Source: Deltaproteobacteria bacterium
GTDB taxonomy: Bacteria > Desulfobacterota > Desulfuromonadia > Geobacterales > Pseudopelobacteraceae
Direction: 5' to 3'
Length of the DNA: 64,000 nt
Assembly: GCA_016182975.1 (NCBI GenBank)
Contig: JACPFJ010000006.1
Span: 124,001 to 188,000 of the forward strand
In this document: one piece after another, positions 10,332 to 19,126 of the stretch
How the letters are laid out: each line of letters begins with the position of its first letter
Position numbering within the stretch: the first letter of the stretch is position 1
Translations under genes and position numbers: made by a program
The notes under the pieces: model-generated
Databases searched by the model: none
The model's input: the letters and a program-made list of their open reading frames with translations, nothing else
What the model was told of the DNA's origin: nothing

Positions 10332-11324
10332 TTAATACCAAAAGTTAATGTTAGCTAAACTATTAGCTGATATATAATTATCGCTAATATCTAATAAATT
10401 TCTTATCCCTTTACAGAGAGATATTTTAATGTCTTTATCACTAACCATTTTGTTATATAAAATCATTTTAGCCTTTAAATCACTTCCGGCTCTCTCGAAG
10501 ATTTTATTCCAGTATGAATCAAAAGTATCTAATCTAATATAAGAGTTGATATTGGCATCAACTATTTGTATAGAATTCGGGGAAATGAGGACTGCCCACT
10601 CATAGAATAATGCGGACTGGTGCAGGTTGAGAGGAGTACAAAGATATTTGAGTGACAGCTTTATTTTTTTTCTAGACAAAAGTTCTTCTGCGAATGCTTT
10701 AGTTTTACGAAGTTCCAGGCCCATAATTGTTTTATATGTATGATCTTCGAATCCAACAATTGAAATAGTCATTGTTTCAAACAAATATTCAGCCAACAAC
10801 AAAATATCATTATTAAAACATCCGTTGGATATGACATGGAACTTCATGTCAGGGTTTTTATTTTTTACGTCCCACAACCATTTCAATGTTTTTTTCTGAT
10901 ATAATACTTCCCCTCCTTGAACTGATAATTTATTAGGTTTGGTTATGTCGATAAATTTTCGCAAAGTTTCATAGTGACTGTATTTACCATCCGAATCTGG
11001 CGCATGCACGCAACACATAGCACACTTACCGTTGCAAGCCAGAGAAAACTCAATGTTAATAGTCTCGAAATGAAGCGTTCCAATTCCTGCTTTTGTCAAC
11101 TTATAACCATCACATTCACATTGATAGTCATAGGTTGCAATCTTATTATAGATATCCAACTCATCAATATTACCAATTTTTGACTTTTGATCTCCCCACT
11201 TCCTGCAGCATGGGAAGATATCACCATCATGGTTTATAAATAGTTGTCGCAAATGGCAGGGTGTAGTTATTTTTTTATTCAAGAGCATAATCGGTTTCTC
11301 TTCCAACGTTTTGTTTTGTAACAA
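10332..11324 (-). CDS. Radical SAM protein with an N-terminal cysteine cluster
   Basis: 330 residues (a second ATG at residue 13, MLLNKK, is an alternative start). The radical SAM motif CNGKCAMC (CX3CX2C) binds the 4Fe-4S cluster that cleaves SAM, and SVQGGE fits the following GGE motif. Before it lies a cysteine-rich segment (TPCHLRQLF, FPCCRKWG, CECDGY) reminiscent of SPASM or twitch auxiliary cluster sites, but N-terminal rather than C-terminal. The same arrangement is seen in the C-terminal third of the 4487-9271 protein. Codon use is much more AT-rich than in flanking galE, suggesting separate acquisition. The substrate is unknown; the setting suggests a sugar or glycan-linked group. It is 12 bases downstream of the methyltransferase fusion gene. 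Confidence 0.8.
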   Translation of the reverse strand: MLQNKTLEEKPIMLLNKKITTPCHLRQLFINHDGDIFPCCRKWGDQKSKIGNIDELDIYNKIATYDYQCECDGYKLTKAGIGTLHFETINIEFSLACNGKCAMCCVHAPDSDGKYSHYETLRKFIDITKPNKLSVQGGEVLYQKKTLKWLWDVKNKNPDMKFHVISNGCFNNDILLLAEYLFETMTISIVGFEDHTYKTIMGLELRKTKAFAEELLSRKKIKLSLKYLCTPLNLHQSALFYEWAVLISPNSIQIVDANINSYIRLDTFDSYWNKIFERAGSDLKAKMILYNKMVSDKDIKISLCKGIRNLLDISDNYISANSLANINFWY

Positions 11325-11336
11325 GAATTGTGTAAC

Positions 11337-13184
11337 TCACTTAATTGCCTCCACAAAGAGCGAATCCGGCTTACGAGTAGTGCTGTTTACATCGGTATCA
11401 AGTCCAAATCGCGAAAATCCAGGAATCTGCGATTCATCGGCCCCTACACGACGAATGTCACGGAAACCTGCGTGGCGCAACAATCTCGCCAAACTAAAGC
11501 GGTCATACATCCACTGATGCACTTCACCTGACAAACGAAAACGTCCAATTTCTAAAGGTTCTGTAGGTTCTGGCAGTGGAGATGGAAGTGTTATACTGTT
11601 GTGCAAAGCATGTATAACACCTTTGGCTTCATCGCCAAGTCTTTCGATTATAAAATCACCGGATCTCATTTGTGGCTGAACCCACCAATCCAGCATTGCT
11701 CCACCACTGCGGTTGCGTACTGTTTGGTCATACATTTCGATCATCATCCAATCATAACGATCTTCCGCAACCAGATCACCATCAAGTGATTTTTCCATAT
11801 TCAACAAATACAATTTAGCAATAGTCTCAAGATCCGGCACAGCAACGCGTAATAAACCTCCAGGCTTTAGAATTCTGTAGCACTCAGCAATGAACTGTGG
11901 GGCTTCATCTTTTGTAAAATGTTCCAACAGGTGGGAATGATAGACTACATCAGCATGGTTATCCGGCAAGGGGATACCACTGCGCAGGTTGACCTGACTA
12001 ACATCTGGATGGTGCGAAGAAAAATCAAAGTTTAGCCAATCTGAATGAAAATTATTACCGCATCCAAGATTAACATACACAGGTTTAGCAAAAGACCTCG
12101 TTGTTAAGAGTGGTGATTTCGACTGTTTTGTCGCCTGAAGGCATAAAAATTTAGCTAGCGGGATTACAGCCTCATCGCTAGCGCACTGAAATGAACCTAT
12201 CGACGATATGTTGTCCCTTATATTGGGTAAGTATACACCGTAAAAATACTCTTTTATTGACTCAAGACCATGAATGCTACTATTGCTCAATATACTGTCA
12301 ATAATGAAAATAATATCGGCCTTACTCTTACTAACACCAATTCCCCAGTAATCGTCTGCAAAGTTCAACTGTTCTGCAGAAAGCTCTTCATTGAAAACAG
12401 AAAAAGTCTTATACAGTTGCTTGGATAATCCAGCTGGAAAGCTAAACCCCGAGCAATCCCTCTGTAATATGTCGTTAGGAGCAGCAAGCTCATATAGCTG
12501 CTTCCATAGATAATGAGGTTTTCCCATTAAAATAGAATAACCAATATGGGATCCGTTTTTATTAGACATAGTCATATCTGTTATAGTCAATAAACTTTTT
12601 AAGCGTGTAAGAAACATTGGGTCGAATATATGACCTGCCGTTACGCACTCGAAACCAGCGTCTTCATAATAAAAGGCTATACCTTGAAGTATATCTTTCC
12701 AATACAGGCATATTCGTACGGAATCGAAATTCGTAGAAATATTTTTTATCTCTTTAATAAACGCTTGAATGTCATACGTTATTGAAACATGATGAGTAGA
12801 GTGCGCAGGAAAAACCAAAAGATTTTTACCAAGGCGCTTTTTTTCAGAATGTATCTGGTTTTCTGTCAGTAAATTTTTTGCATACTGAATCAATGGACCA
12901 ATAGGCTCTACAGCTTTATCTGTCCATTTTTTTAATACGCTGATTCTTCGTGTGGGCCCACATAGAATTTCTGGCACTGGCGAACTAATATCAACATCCC
13001 ATACAAAGTCCCCAGCAAAAGCACCATGTTCGAGAACAAATGGCAGTGGGATAGCATTTTCCCAGCCAATAAAGTTTTTTAACGCTGTTGCATGCCCATA
13101 AAAATCATTTTGCGAACATATCTCCGGTGTTATCAACTCTCGGTCTCTAGCCAACTCATTGATGTTGGTAAATGCTTTTAACAC
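11337..13184 (-). CDS. Capsule-transferase-like N-terminal region fused to a SAM methyltransferase
   Basis: 615 residues from a GTG start preceded by GAGGA; it overlaps the stop of the GH57-like gene by 7 bases. The C-terminal part (about 365-615) is a class I methyltransferase: NLGCGNNFHSDWLNFD is the SAM-binding loop and ILKPGGLLRVAVPDLE the post-I motif. The N-terminal part (about 50-330) resembles surface-polysaccharide transferases of the glycan-processing type (LLVFPAHSTHHVS; NGSHIGYSILMGKPHY), but I cannot name the family firmly. It may transfer a sugar and methylate the glycan, as O-antigen terminators do. The DNA is AT-rich, continuous with the preceding radical SAM gene, so the pair may have been acquired together. 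Confidence 0.7.
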   Translation of the reverse strand: MLKAFTNINELARDRELITPEICSQNDFYGHATALKNFIGWENAIPLPFVLEHGAFAGDFVWDVDISSPVPEILCGPTRRISVLKKWTDKAVEPIGPLIQYAKNLLTENQIHSEKKRLGKNLLVFPAHSTHHVSITYDIQAFIKEIKNISTNFDSVRICLYWKDILQGIAFYYEDAGFECVTAGHIFDPMFLTRLKSLLTITDMTMSNKNGSHIGYSILMGKPHYLWKQLYELAAPNDILQRDCSGFSFPAGLSKQLYKTFSVFNEELSAEQLNFADDYWGIGVSKSKADIIFIIDSILSNSSIHGLESIKEYFYGVYLPNIRDNISSIGSFQCASDEAVIPLAKFLCLQATKQSKSPLLTTRSFAKPVYVNLGCGNNFHSDWLNFDFSSHHPDVSQVNLRSGIPLPDNHADVVYHSHLLEHFTKDEAPQFIAECYRILKPGGLLRVAVPDLETIAKLYLLNMEKSLDGDLVAEDRYDWMMIEMYDQTVRNRSGGAMLDWWVQPQMRSGDFIIERLGDEAKGVIHALHNSITLPSPLPEPTEPLEIGRFRLSGEVHQWMYDRFSLARLLRHAGFRDIRRVGADESQIPGFSRFGLDTDVNSTTRKPDSLFVEAIK

Positions 13185-15178
13185 GCAGGTGTCCTCATTG
13201 GATAAATGTCCCTCGTAGCCTCGGTTAATCCGGAAATGGTTAATTTGCAGCTCAAACCTTCAGACAAATACCTCTTCTTAGAGGTTTCATCCATCTCCAA
13301 GGCGCTGAAACAGCAGCGAAAAAAATAGCTCGCACCAACCGGTTTGCTGATTATCATCCCCAGCGGGGTGGAAAGTGATAAGTCTACTTCAATCCGAAGT
13401 ACTTTCCTAGAATCACCAATTTCCACAACCCCTTCAGTTGCGCCTATCCCCTGCTTTGCCGATACAAGGAAGGAGGTCGGTTCTCCATGGGATATCCGCT
13501 TGCCAGCGACATCAAAGGCCTCCATTTCCGCGCCGCCATTGTGGGTACGATAATAGAGCTGATCTTGACAGAATGCTTCCGGGTTCAGTGTTACGTTCCC
13601 TATCCTGAGTGATCCAACCGGCACCATTTTCCAGAAGAATTTGTAATGCAGAGTAATGACTCCCTGCCTTATACCTATAGTTACCCTCTTGAGAATTTTG
13701 CCGAAAGGGGTTTCTACTATGGCAGCTACGATTACCTCTTCAGTTGCAGCATTCCAGCCGATATCTGTCGTCACTGGAACCAAGTCTGTTACTTTCGGAC
13801 GCCCAGGAGTTTCAAACACGACGTGTCCAGTATAAAAATCAGCACCACTACTGATGTCATCGTAGTAGCCATGTGGCAAAGTCCCACAGAGGCTATCGTT
13901 GCAGACATCGAAAAAAATCAGCGAATCAACGGCAAGGCCTCTTAGAAGATTGAGTACCACCTTTACCTTCGAAATTCCAATGGATAGGTAACGCTCATCC
14001 CGAGTGACTTTGACCTCAGGGGGAAGTGATGATGTCAGTTCTGGATATGTGTCTACAGTAGCAGAAGATGCCCCTGATTTACTTACAAAAGCATTGAGGC
14101 GCCTTCTATAGCTTTGCCACCTGCGACTGGTGATGTGCGTGCGGAAGTCACTGCTCCAGAGGTAACAAAGCTCTCGCCAATCGTCATCAGATGCATTGCC
14201 GCGAGCGACGAGCGCGTCATGGATACGCTGGCAACTGGTATTGATAGTGAGATCGTCTCTACCAGTCACCGCCCAGCGGGTGATGTTGTACTTCTCTTGT
14301 TTTTTTACCGGGATGGGTGATTCTGGTGACTCCAAACTAATCCGATTCCCTCCACCCGGTTCATTCAGGAGATGAAGCAATACTGAGGGAGCCACGAAGG
14401 TAAAGCGGTCTTCAGCCATTAAACTTTCCATGAGGATTCTGATCCGTCCCCACTCATTGTGTGCCATGGCTGCTTCCGTGGAAAACCGGCCTGGCCTGAA
14501 ATCAAAAATTTCCACATCGTTTCCGTAGAGAGGAAATGCTCGGTTCGAGCCGGCGCAGTGGCGTGCGATAAGTTTCAGGTACTCATCAAGTTCCAATTCC
14601 CCGTGCACGTAGCGCTGAAACTTCTGAAATGAAATTGAATTATTCCAAATCACAGGAATCTCTTCGCCATGCTGTCCCACTGCAATCTGGGGGAAATATC
14701 GCCACTCCGGATTCCACTCAGGATGGTTAAACGCCGGGTTATCCCATTCCATAACGATTGCGCGGTAACCGGCGTCCAGGTAGTGGCGGATGAGTCCGGC
14801 GGAGTAGGCCTGCTCGTTGATCAGTGCAATGAATGGCCGCTGGCCGAGCAATGTTTCATACACTTTATTTCCGAGAAGAAGGTTCTGGCGATTAACCTCT
14901 GCCGGGACTAGGGGACTGATAAGTTGTGCGTACCCGCTGCCGATTAATTCGCAGTGCCCTGTACAGAGATCACGCAGTTCCGCCACCCAACCCGGATCGA
15001 TAGCTGCCACAGTCTCCAGGGTGTAGCCGGTAATCTCAATTCCAAAGGAAAGATTAAGTTCCCGAGCAAGTCGAAGTAGAGGCCAGTAACAGCGGCGGAT
15101 AACCTCGGGACGCTGTTCCTCTTCGATGGAGGAGAACGCGAGGTTGAGATGGAAGATAGAATATAGCTTGAGAGTCAT
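13178..15178 (-). CDS. Glycoside hydrolase family 57-like protein
   Basis: 666 residues from ATG 15178. The first 260 residues have the GH57 layout of a (beta/alpha)7 polysaccharide deacetylase-like barrel: LYSIFHLNLAFSS at the start, GIEITGYTLE, CELIGSGYAQLISPL and later INEQAYSAGLI, plus ERFTFVAPS-like segments. The rest is beta-rich, as in other GH57 proteins with C-terminal sandwich domains. GH57 enzymes act on alpha-glucans (amylase, branching, 4-alpha-glucanotransferase) or alpha-galactosides. In a glycan assembly operon it more likely trims or rearranges a saccharide than feeds on starch. I cannot assign the catalytic Glu/Asp pair by eye. Confidence 0.7.
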   Translation of the reverse strand: MTLKLYSIFHLNLAFSSIEEEQRPEVIRRCYWPLLRLARELNLSFGIEITGYTLETVAAIDPGWVAELRDLCTGHCELIGSGYAQLISPLVPAEVNRQNLLLGNKVYETLLGQRPFIALINEQAYSAGLIRHYLDAGYRAIVMEWDNPAFNHPEWNPEWRYFPQIAVGQHGEEIPVIWNNSISFQKFQRYVHGELELDEYLKLIARHCAGSNRAFPLYGNDVEIFDFRPGRFSTEAAMAHNEWGRIRILMESLMAEDRFTFVAPSVLLHLLNEPGGGNRISLESPESPIPVKKQEKYNITRWAVTGRDDLTINTSCQRIHDALVARGNASDDDWRELCYLWSSDFRTHITSRRWQSYRRRLNAFVSKSGASSATVDTYPELTSSLPPEVKVTRDERYLSIGISKVKVVLNLLRGLAVDSLIFFDVCNDSLCGTLPHGYYDDISSGADFYTGHVVFETPGRPKVTDLVPVTTDIGWNAATEEVIVAAIVETPFGKILKRVTIGIRQGVITLHYKFFWKMVPVGSLRIGNVTLNPEAFCQDQLYYRTHNGGAEMEAFDVAGKRISHGEPTSFLVSAKQGIGATEGVVEIGDSRKVLRIEVDLSLSTPLGMIISKPVGASYFFRCCFSALEMDETSKKRYLSEGLSCKLTISGLTEATRDIYPMRTPAC

Positions 15179-15188
15179 GGTATGCTCG

Positions 15189-16433
15189 TCAAACGGGCTC
15201 GGTTAGGATGCGTATAGTTCGATAAACCTGATCTACGCGTGATTCAACCTCTTCTCGAGTTTTGCCTGAAATGACAACGACACCGAACCGATCTGCATGG
15301 CAAGTAACAACAGGCACCGTATCCCCTATCTTGTACCAAAACTCAAGCTTATGTACCCATGGCAGGCTTAGAACTTCGTCAACTCCTTCAATCGACACGA
15401 GTCGTCCTGGTGCAGGAAAAAAATATCGGTTTGCAACCCCTTTTTCGTATTTAGGACGCAGCTTTTCAAGATCGGGCTTGCGGCCTAAGGCAATAGATAT
15501 TGCTGCTTCCACAATGTTAACGCCACACCCCAAGGGAATAATACTTTCAGAAAAATCTCCTCCCGAAAGACGCGTGGCTACCTCAATCAATTTCGGCCCA
15601 TCCGGAGTCATCACCACATCACCCTTAATTACGCCGTTTACAACCCCCAAGGCTCGTCCGGCAAGCTCCACAAGTCGCTCAACCGCGAAACGATGCTCAA
15701 TGCTTACACAGCTTGGCATTGTACCGCCATTCTCTATTATGTTGGGAGCAAAATCTCTTAATTTTTCATAGTTCCGGTCATCAAACCCGGGGGTATAGGC
15801 AGTTCCTTGGTACATAATACTTTCGGTGCTGATCTGTAGTCCAGGAAGATACTCTTCAACCATTACCTCGCCACAAAAGGATAGTTGTTGAGCATCATAA
15901 AACAGTCTTTGCGTATCACAACCCTCTTCAAGGAAGAATACTCCGCGGGCACCTGAGCGATCCACAGGCTTGATAATGAGGGGATAACCATGTTCGCGAA
16001 TGATCTCTTGCAATTCAACCACTGAACTCACCATCGTGAACCAGGGGATAGGAATTCCATATTCTTGGAAACGGCTCTTCATTTGATATTTGTGTGTCGA
16101 AAGAAGAGCCGCCTCCATCGGAATATGAGGTGTGCCAAGATGCTCGGCCAGTTCGCAGACTACTTGGGGAATGTCACTACCCATGACAAGCACTCCATCA
16201 ATACGGTGGCCTCGCCTTTGGTAGTCATTCGCGAAAGCCTTCAATCCCGACACATCGCGAGTGCTGGTCACTGTGTAGTCGTCGGCCAGTGCAAATCCTG
16301 TTGAATCCGGTTTCATGTCTGCTACCAGAACCCGTAAACCCATGGCCTTTGCTGTACGGATGGCGAATAGTTGGTCGGCACTGGCACCCAACAGGAAAAT
16401 GGTTTCTGGTGTCCGATCTAAATTCTTAGCCAA
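15189..16433 (-). CDS. ATP-grasp family ligase
   Basis: About 414 residues. The track start is GTG 16448, overlapping the SDR by 23 bases; TTG 16433 preceded by a G-rich stretch is equally likely and puts the first strand TIFLLGASADQLF at the usual distance. The order is typical of PurK/CarB-like ATP-grasp proteins: pre-ATP Rossmann domain (1-110), ATP-binding lid with PLIIKPVDRSGARGV, then VEEYLPGLQISTE and LIEVATRLSGG with the metal-binding acidic residues. Such enzymes join a carboxylate to an amine through an acyl phosphate. It may attach an amino acid to an amino sugar of the glycan, but the substrates are not known. Confidence 0.8.
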   Translation of the reverse strand: MAKNLDRTPETIFLLGASADQLFAIRTAKAMGLRVLVADMKPDSTGFALADDYTVTSTRDVSGLKAFANDYQRRGHRIDGVLVMGSDIPQVVCELAEHLGTPHIPMEAALLSTHKYQMKSRFQEYGIPIPWFTMVSSVVELQEIIREHGYPLIIKPVDRSGARGVFFLEEGCDTQRLFYDAQQLSFCGEVMVEEYLPGLQISTESIMYQGTAYTPGFDDRNYEKLRDFAPNIIENGGTMPSCVSIEHRFAVERLVELAGRALGVVNGVIKGDVVMTPDGPKLIEVATRLSGGDFSESIIPLGCGVNIVEAAISIALGRKPDLEKLRPKYEKGVANRYFFPAPGRLVSIEGVDEVLSLPWVHKLEFWYKIGDTVPVVTCHADRFGVVVISGKTREEVESRVDQVYRTIRILTEPV

Positions 16434-17175
16434 GGTAGGCCCCCCCACTTACGCTGATTACCTGTCCCGTTATGTAATTCTGTTCGTCCGCCGCCAGCAG
16501 AACACAGGTGCTCGCAACGTCGCGCAGCTGGCCTGGCCGTTTGAGCAATGTCATGTCGACAATCTTTTGACCAGCAGGGCTGGCCAGTTCATCGGCTGTC
16601 TGTTCGGTCCACATGATGCCGGGAGCTACGGCGTTAACCAAAATATTATGTTCGGCGCCATAACGTGCAACTACCTTGGTCAGACTGTTTAGACCTGCCT
16701 TGGAAACGGCGTAGTGAACGGTCTTTGGGCCGTGATACTGACCGGCCACCGAGGAGATGTTGATGATGCGGCCCCCGCTTTGTTTTTTCATGAATGGGAA
16801 AATTTCCTGGCAGCAGATGAAAGGACCCTTGAGGTTAACCCCCATGATCAGATCCCAGTCTTCATCGGTGGCCTCATCGAACCAGCCCCTTTTGTTGATG
16901 CCCGCATTATTAACAAGGATGTCGATGCGACCAAAGGTTTCGGCTGCTTGTCGGAACAGTTCGCGGACCTCTTGGCGTTTCGAAACGTCGGCCTGAATCA
17001 CAAGCGACCTTCGACCTAGTTGGCTAATATCGTGAGCCACCTCCTGAGCTGCGACTGCGTCGCTGATATAGTTGACCACTATATCAGCACCTTCGCGAGC
17101 AAAGGAAAGGGCTATTTCCCGTCCGATTCCCCTGGCTGCTCCTGTGATGACGGCAATTTTTCCGCTAAGTCTCAT
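16426..17175 (-). CDS. Short-chain dehydrogenase/reductase (FabG-like)
   Basis: 249 residues, a typical classical SDR. TGAARGIG is the cofactor-binding glycine motif, LVNNAGINKRG the NNAG strand, and ISSVAGQYHGPKTVHYAVSKAGL has the catalytic Ser...YxxxK. The C-terminus VISVSGGAYLG matches the family end. It oxidises or reduces a hydroxyl/keto group with NAD(P)(H). FabG itself is unlikely because the gene sits between a relic gene and an ATP-grasp gene in a glycan operon; a sugar or polyol is a better guess. It overlaps the next gene, so the two are translationally coupled. Confidence 0.9.
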   Translation of the reverse strand: MRLSGKIAVITGAARGIGREIALSFAREGADIVVNYISDAVAAQEVAHDISQLGRRSLVIQADVSKRQEVRELFRQAAETFGRIDILVNNAGINKRGWFDEATDEDWDLIMGVNLKGPFICCQEIFPFMKKQSGGRIINISSVAGQYHGPKTVHYAVSKAGLNSLTKVVARYGAEHNILVNAVAPGIMWTEQTADELASPAGQKIVDMTLLKRPGQLRDVASTCVLLAADEQNYITGQVISVSGGAYLG

Positions 17176-17199
17176 TATTATCTCTCCCGCTGCTCCGTA

Positions 17200-17404
17200 C
17201 TAATGGAAATGAAATTCGTTCTTGAACCTTTGGAAGTGCATGGCCAGTGTCTCAAGGGTCATCACGTCAGCAGTCAGCATTACATCGATGCTGGGTACCT
17301 GCTCTTCCAGGTAGGCGGCGAGGTAGCCGACGTTCAGGAGAAACTGATGCTTCTTCAATTCGTCTTCAGGGGGTGACGCAATAAAAGAGGGCGACTTTCA
17401 TCAT
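17200..17404 (-). pseudogene. Frameshifted, truncated B12-binding-domain relic
   Basis: An ATGATG start at 17404, preceded by GGAG, reads MMKVALFYCVTP and then hits a stop just after a run of five C. Skipping one C gives a second reading, EDELKKHQFLLNVGYLAAYL and onward, ending at TAG 17200-17202. Joined, this is the first strand-helix of a cobalamin-binding Rossmann domain as found at the N-terminus of B12-binding radical SAM proteins, which are usually about 500 residues; only about 66 remain. The remnant is too short for the ORF track. The C-run could also be a sequencing error, but even corrected the protein is cut short. Confidence 0.65.
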
Positions 17405-17421
17405 AGGTTCTCCAGACCGCG

Positions 17422-18066
17422 TTAGCTGCGCAGCCCTGACAAGGTGGCGCCGTTGTGGAAGCTGAACACGTATTTCGTCTCTTCTACATGAAATAGGGGT
17501 ATAGCGTCGGAGAGCTCGTCCAGGTATTCGGTTATCTGGTAGTTTGGATTCCGGTAATCGTGCCAGACGATGCACGCCGGCCGGTCTTTGGTGATCATGC
17601 AGAAGGCATTTTCGGTGTCACTACGAACAACTTGCATATGGTGGCCTCCGTCTATCAGGATGAAATCCATCGCTTCCCGATACGGAGCAAAATCGAACTG
17701 CGTGGAGTCGCCGAACAGTTCAACGATGCGTTCACGATGCGATGCATCGTCAAAAAGCTTTTTCTGGCACAAGCTTTGGCCTAGATTTTTCTGTTCGTAG
17801 CCGTCCAGCAGCTCAGAATCACACGCAGCGCCTAAATCCAGGGTGAATATCTGAGCACTGCTGTTCTCTGCAAACATCAGGGTAGTCTCCCCGAGGTAGG
17901 TTCCGAACTCGAAGATGGTTCGTGGGGCGATAACCTTCAGCAGGCTTGCGAGAATTGCCCGCTCCAGCATGGAGGTAACAGAGTGTTGGAACGGCAGGTT
18001 GATCCGGGCCATCCGGTCTTCCTCTCCGAGCAGATTGAAAACTTTGTGCGGGCGTATATGATTCAT
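17422..18066 (-). CDS. Class I SAM methyltransferase (Methyltransf_24 type)
   Basis: 214 residues from ATG 18066, which follows a strong AGGAGG site; the longer ORF in the track has no such signal and reads back into the transketolase gene. FEFGTYLGETTLMFAE is the SAM-binding loop, FTLDLGA the motif II acid, and DFILIDGGHHMQVVRSD the metal/active-site segment shared with macrocin O-methyltransferase-like and cephalosporin-hydroxylase-like enzymes. The likely role is O-methylation of a sugar. It lies 14 bases after the transketolase C-terminal subunit. Confidence 0.8.
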   Translation of the reverse strand: MNHIRPHKVFNLLGEEDRMARINLPFQHSVTSMLERAILASLLKVIAPRTIFEFGTYLGETTLMFAENSSAQIFTLDLGAACDSELLDGYEQKNLGQSLCQKKLFDDASHRERIVELFGDSTQFDFAPYREAMDFILIDGGHHMQVVRSDTENAFCMITKDRPACIVWHDYRNPNYQITEYLDELSDAIPLFHVEETKYVFSFHNGATLSGLRS

Positions 18067-18079
18067 GATGTCCTCCTGT

Positions 18080-19063
18080 CTATGAACGATGCCTGCGACG
18101 TTGCGCCTTGAGGGCCGCAGCCACGATGTCTGCCACGTCGATCCCGTAGGCGCCGAAAAGCTCGGAATGTTCGCCGCTGCGGCCAAACAAGTCCCTGACG
18201 GCAACTATCTCCATGGGCACCGGACAAACCTGCACCACTGACTCTGCCACTGCCCCGCCCAAACCGCCAAGTGCAGAGTGGTCTTCTACGGTAACGATCG
18301 CCCCGGTTTCGATGCAGCACTTTTCAATTAGGGCGTGATCAAGGGGTTTTATGCTCCGCATGTTCACGACACGTGCGCTGATGCCTTTCGTGGCGAGCAG
18401 GTCCGCGGCCTTAAGCGCGGCAGCGACACGGGTGCCGCAGGCTATCAGGGTCATGTCATCTCCGTTGCGCAGGATGTCGCCCTGACCGATCCGAATCGGT
18501 CCTGGGTTTTCATATATTATTGGTGATGGGCTGCGACCAATGCGCATGTAGACCGGTCCCGGGGCATTGAGGATCGCTGCGAGCATGGGCTGGATCTCGT
18601 TGGCGCAGGCTGGCACGACCACTGTCAGGCCAGGGATTGCCCGGCAGGTGGCCAGGTCTTCCAGCATCTGAGCGGTGGCTCCATCGGGACCGGCATCGAG
18701 GCCGACGTGGCTGCAGCAGATCTTGACGTTACGGCCGCCGTAGCAGACAGCCGTGCGGAGCTGTTCGTGGGCGCGCATCACAGTAAACGAGGCAAAACCC
18801 GCTACCAGCGGGATGAGGCCGGTGTCGGCGAAACCAGCCGCAGCAGCCATCAGGTTCTGCTCGGCGATGCCAAACTGCACCACGCGTTCAGGGAAGGCTC
18901 CGGCAAAAGGCTTGGCACCGGTTCCGCCGGCTACGTCTGCGTCAAACAGATAGAAATCGCTCCGCATCCTTCCCAGTGTCACCAGCGCCCGGCCAAACCC
19001 CTCACGCAGGGAGACCTCCTGGCCCAGTGGAAAAAAATCAAAGTTTTGACTCATGTCGTTCAT
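18080..19063 (-). CDS. Transketolase-like protein, C-terminal (pyrimidine-binding) subunit
   Basis: Up to 327 residues; ATG 19054 (MSQNF), 10 bases after AAGGA, is the better-spaced start than ATG 19063. It covers the Pyr and C-terminal domains of transketolase: RVVQFGIAEQNLMAAAAG contains the Glu that activates thiamine diphosphate, and VTVEDHSALGGLGGAVAE is typical of the C-terminal domain. With the N-terminal subunit encoded just upstream it should form a two-chain transketolase moving a two-carbon ketol unit between sugars. Inside a glycan locus it may make an unusual ketose precursor rather than serve the pentose phosphate pathway. Confidence 0.9.
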   Translation of the reverse strand: MNDMSQNFDFFPLGQEVSLREGFGRALVTLGRMRSDFYLFDADVAGGTGAKPFAGAFPERVVQFGIAEQNLMAAAAGFADTGLIPLVAGFASFTVMRAHEQLRTAVCYGGRNVKICCSHVGLDAGPDGATAQMLEDLATCRAIPGLTVVVPACANEIQPMLAAILNAPGPVYMRIGRSPSPIIYENPGPIRIGQGDILRNGDDMTLIACGTRVAAALKAADLLATKGISARVVNMRSIKPLDHALIEKCCIETGAIVTVEDHSALGGLGGAVAESVVQVCPVPMEIVAVRDLFGRSGEHSELFGAYGIDVADIVAAALKAQRRRHRS

Positions 19064-19126
19064 GTCCTTTGTTACCCTTCACCGGTGATCATGCCAGGTT
19101 AGTGCCATAGCCTTGTCTGGCCAACC

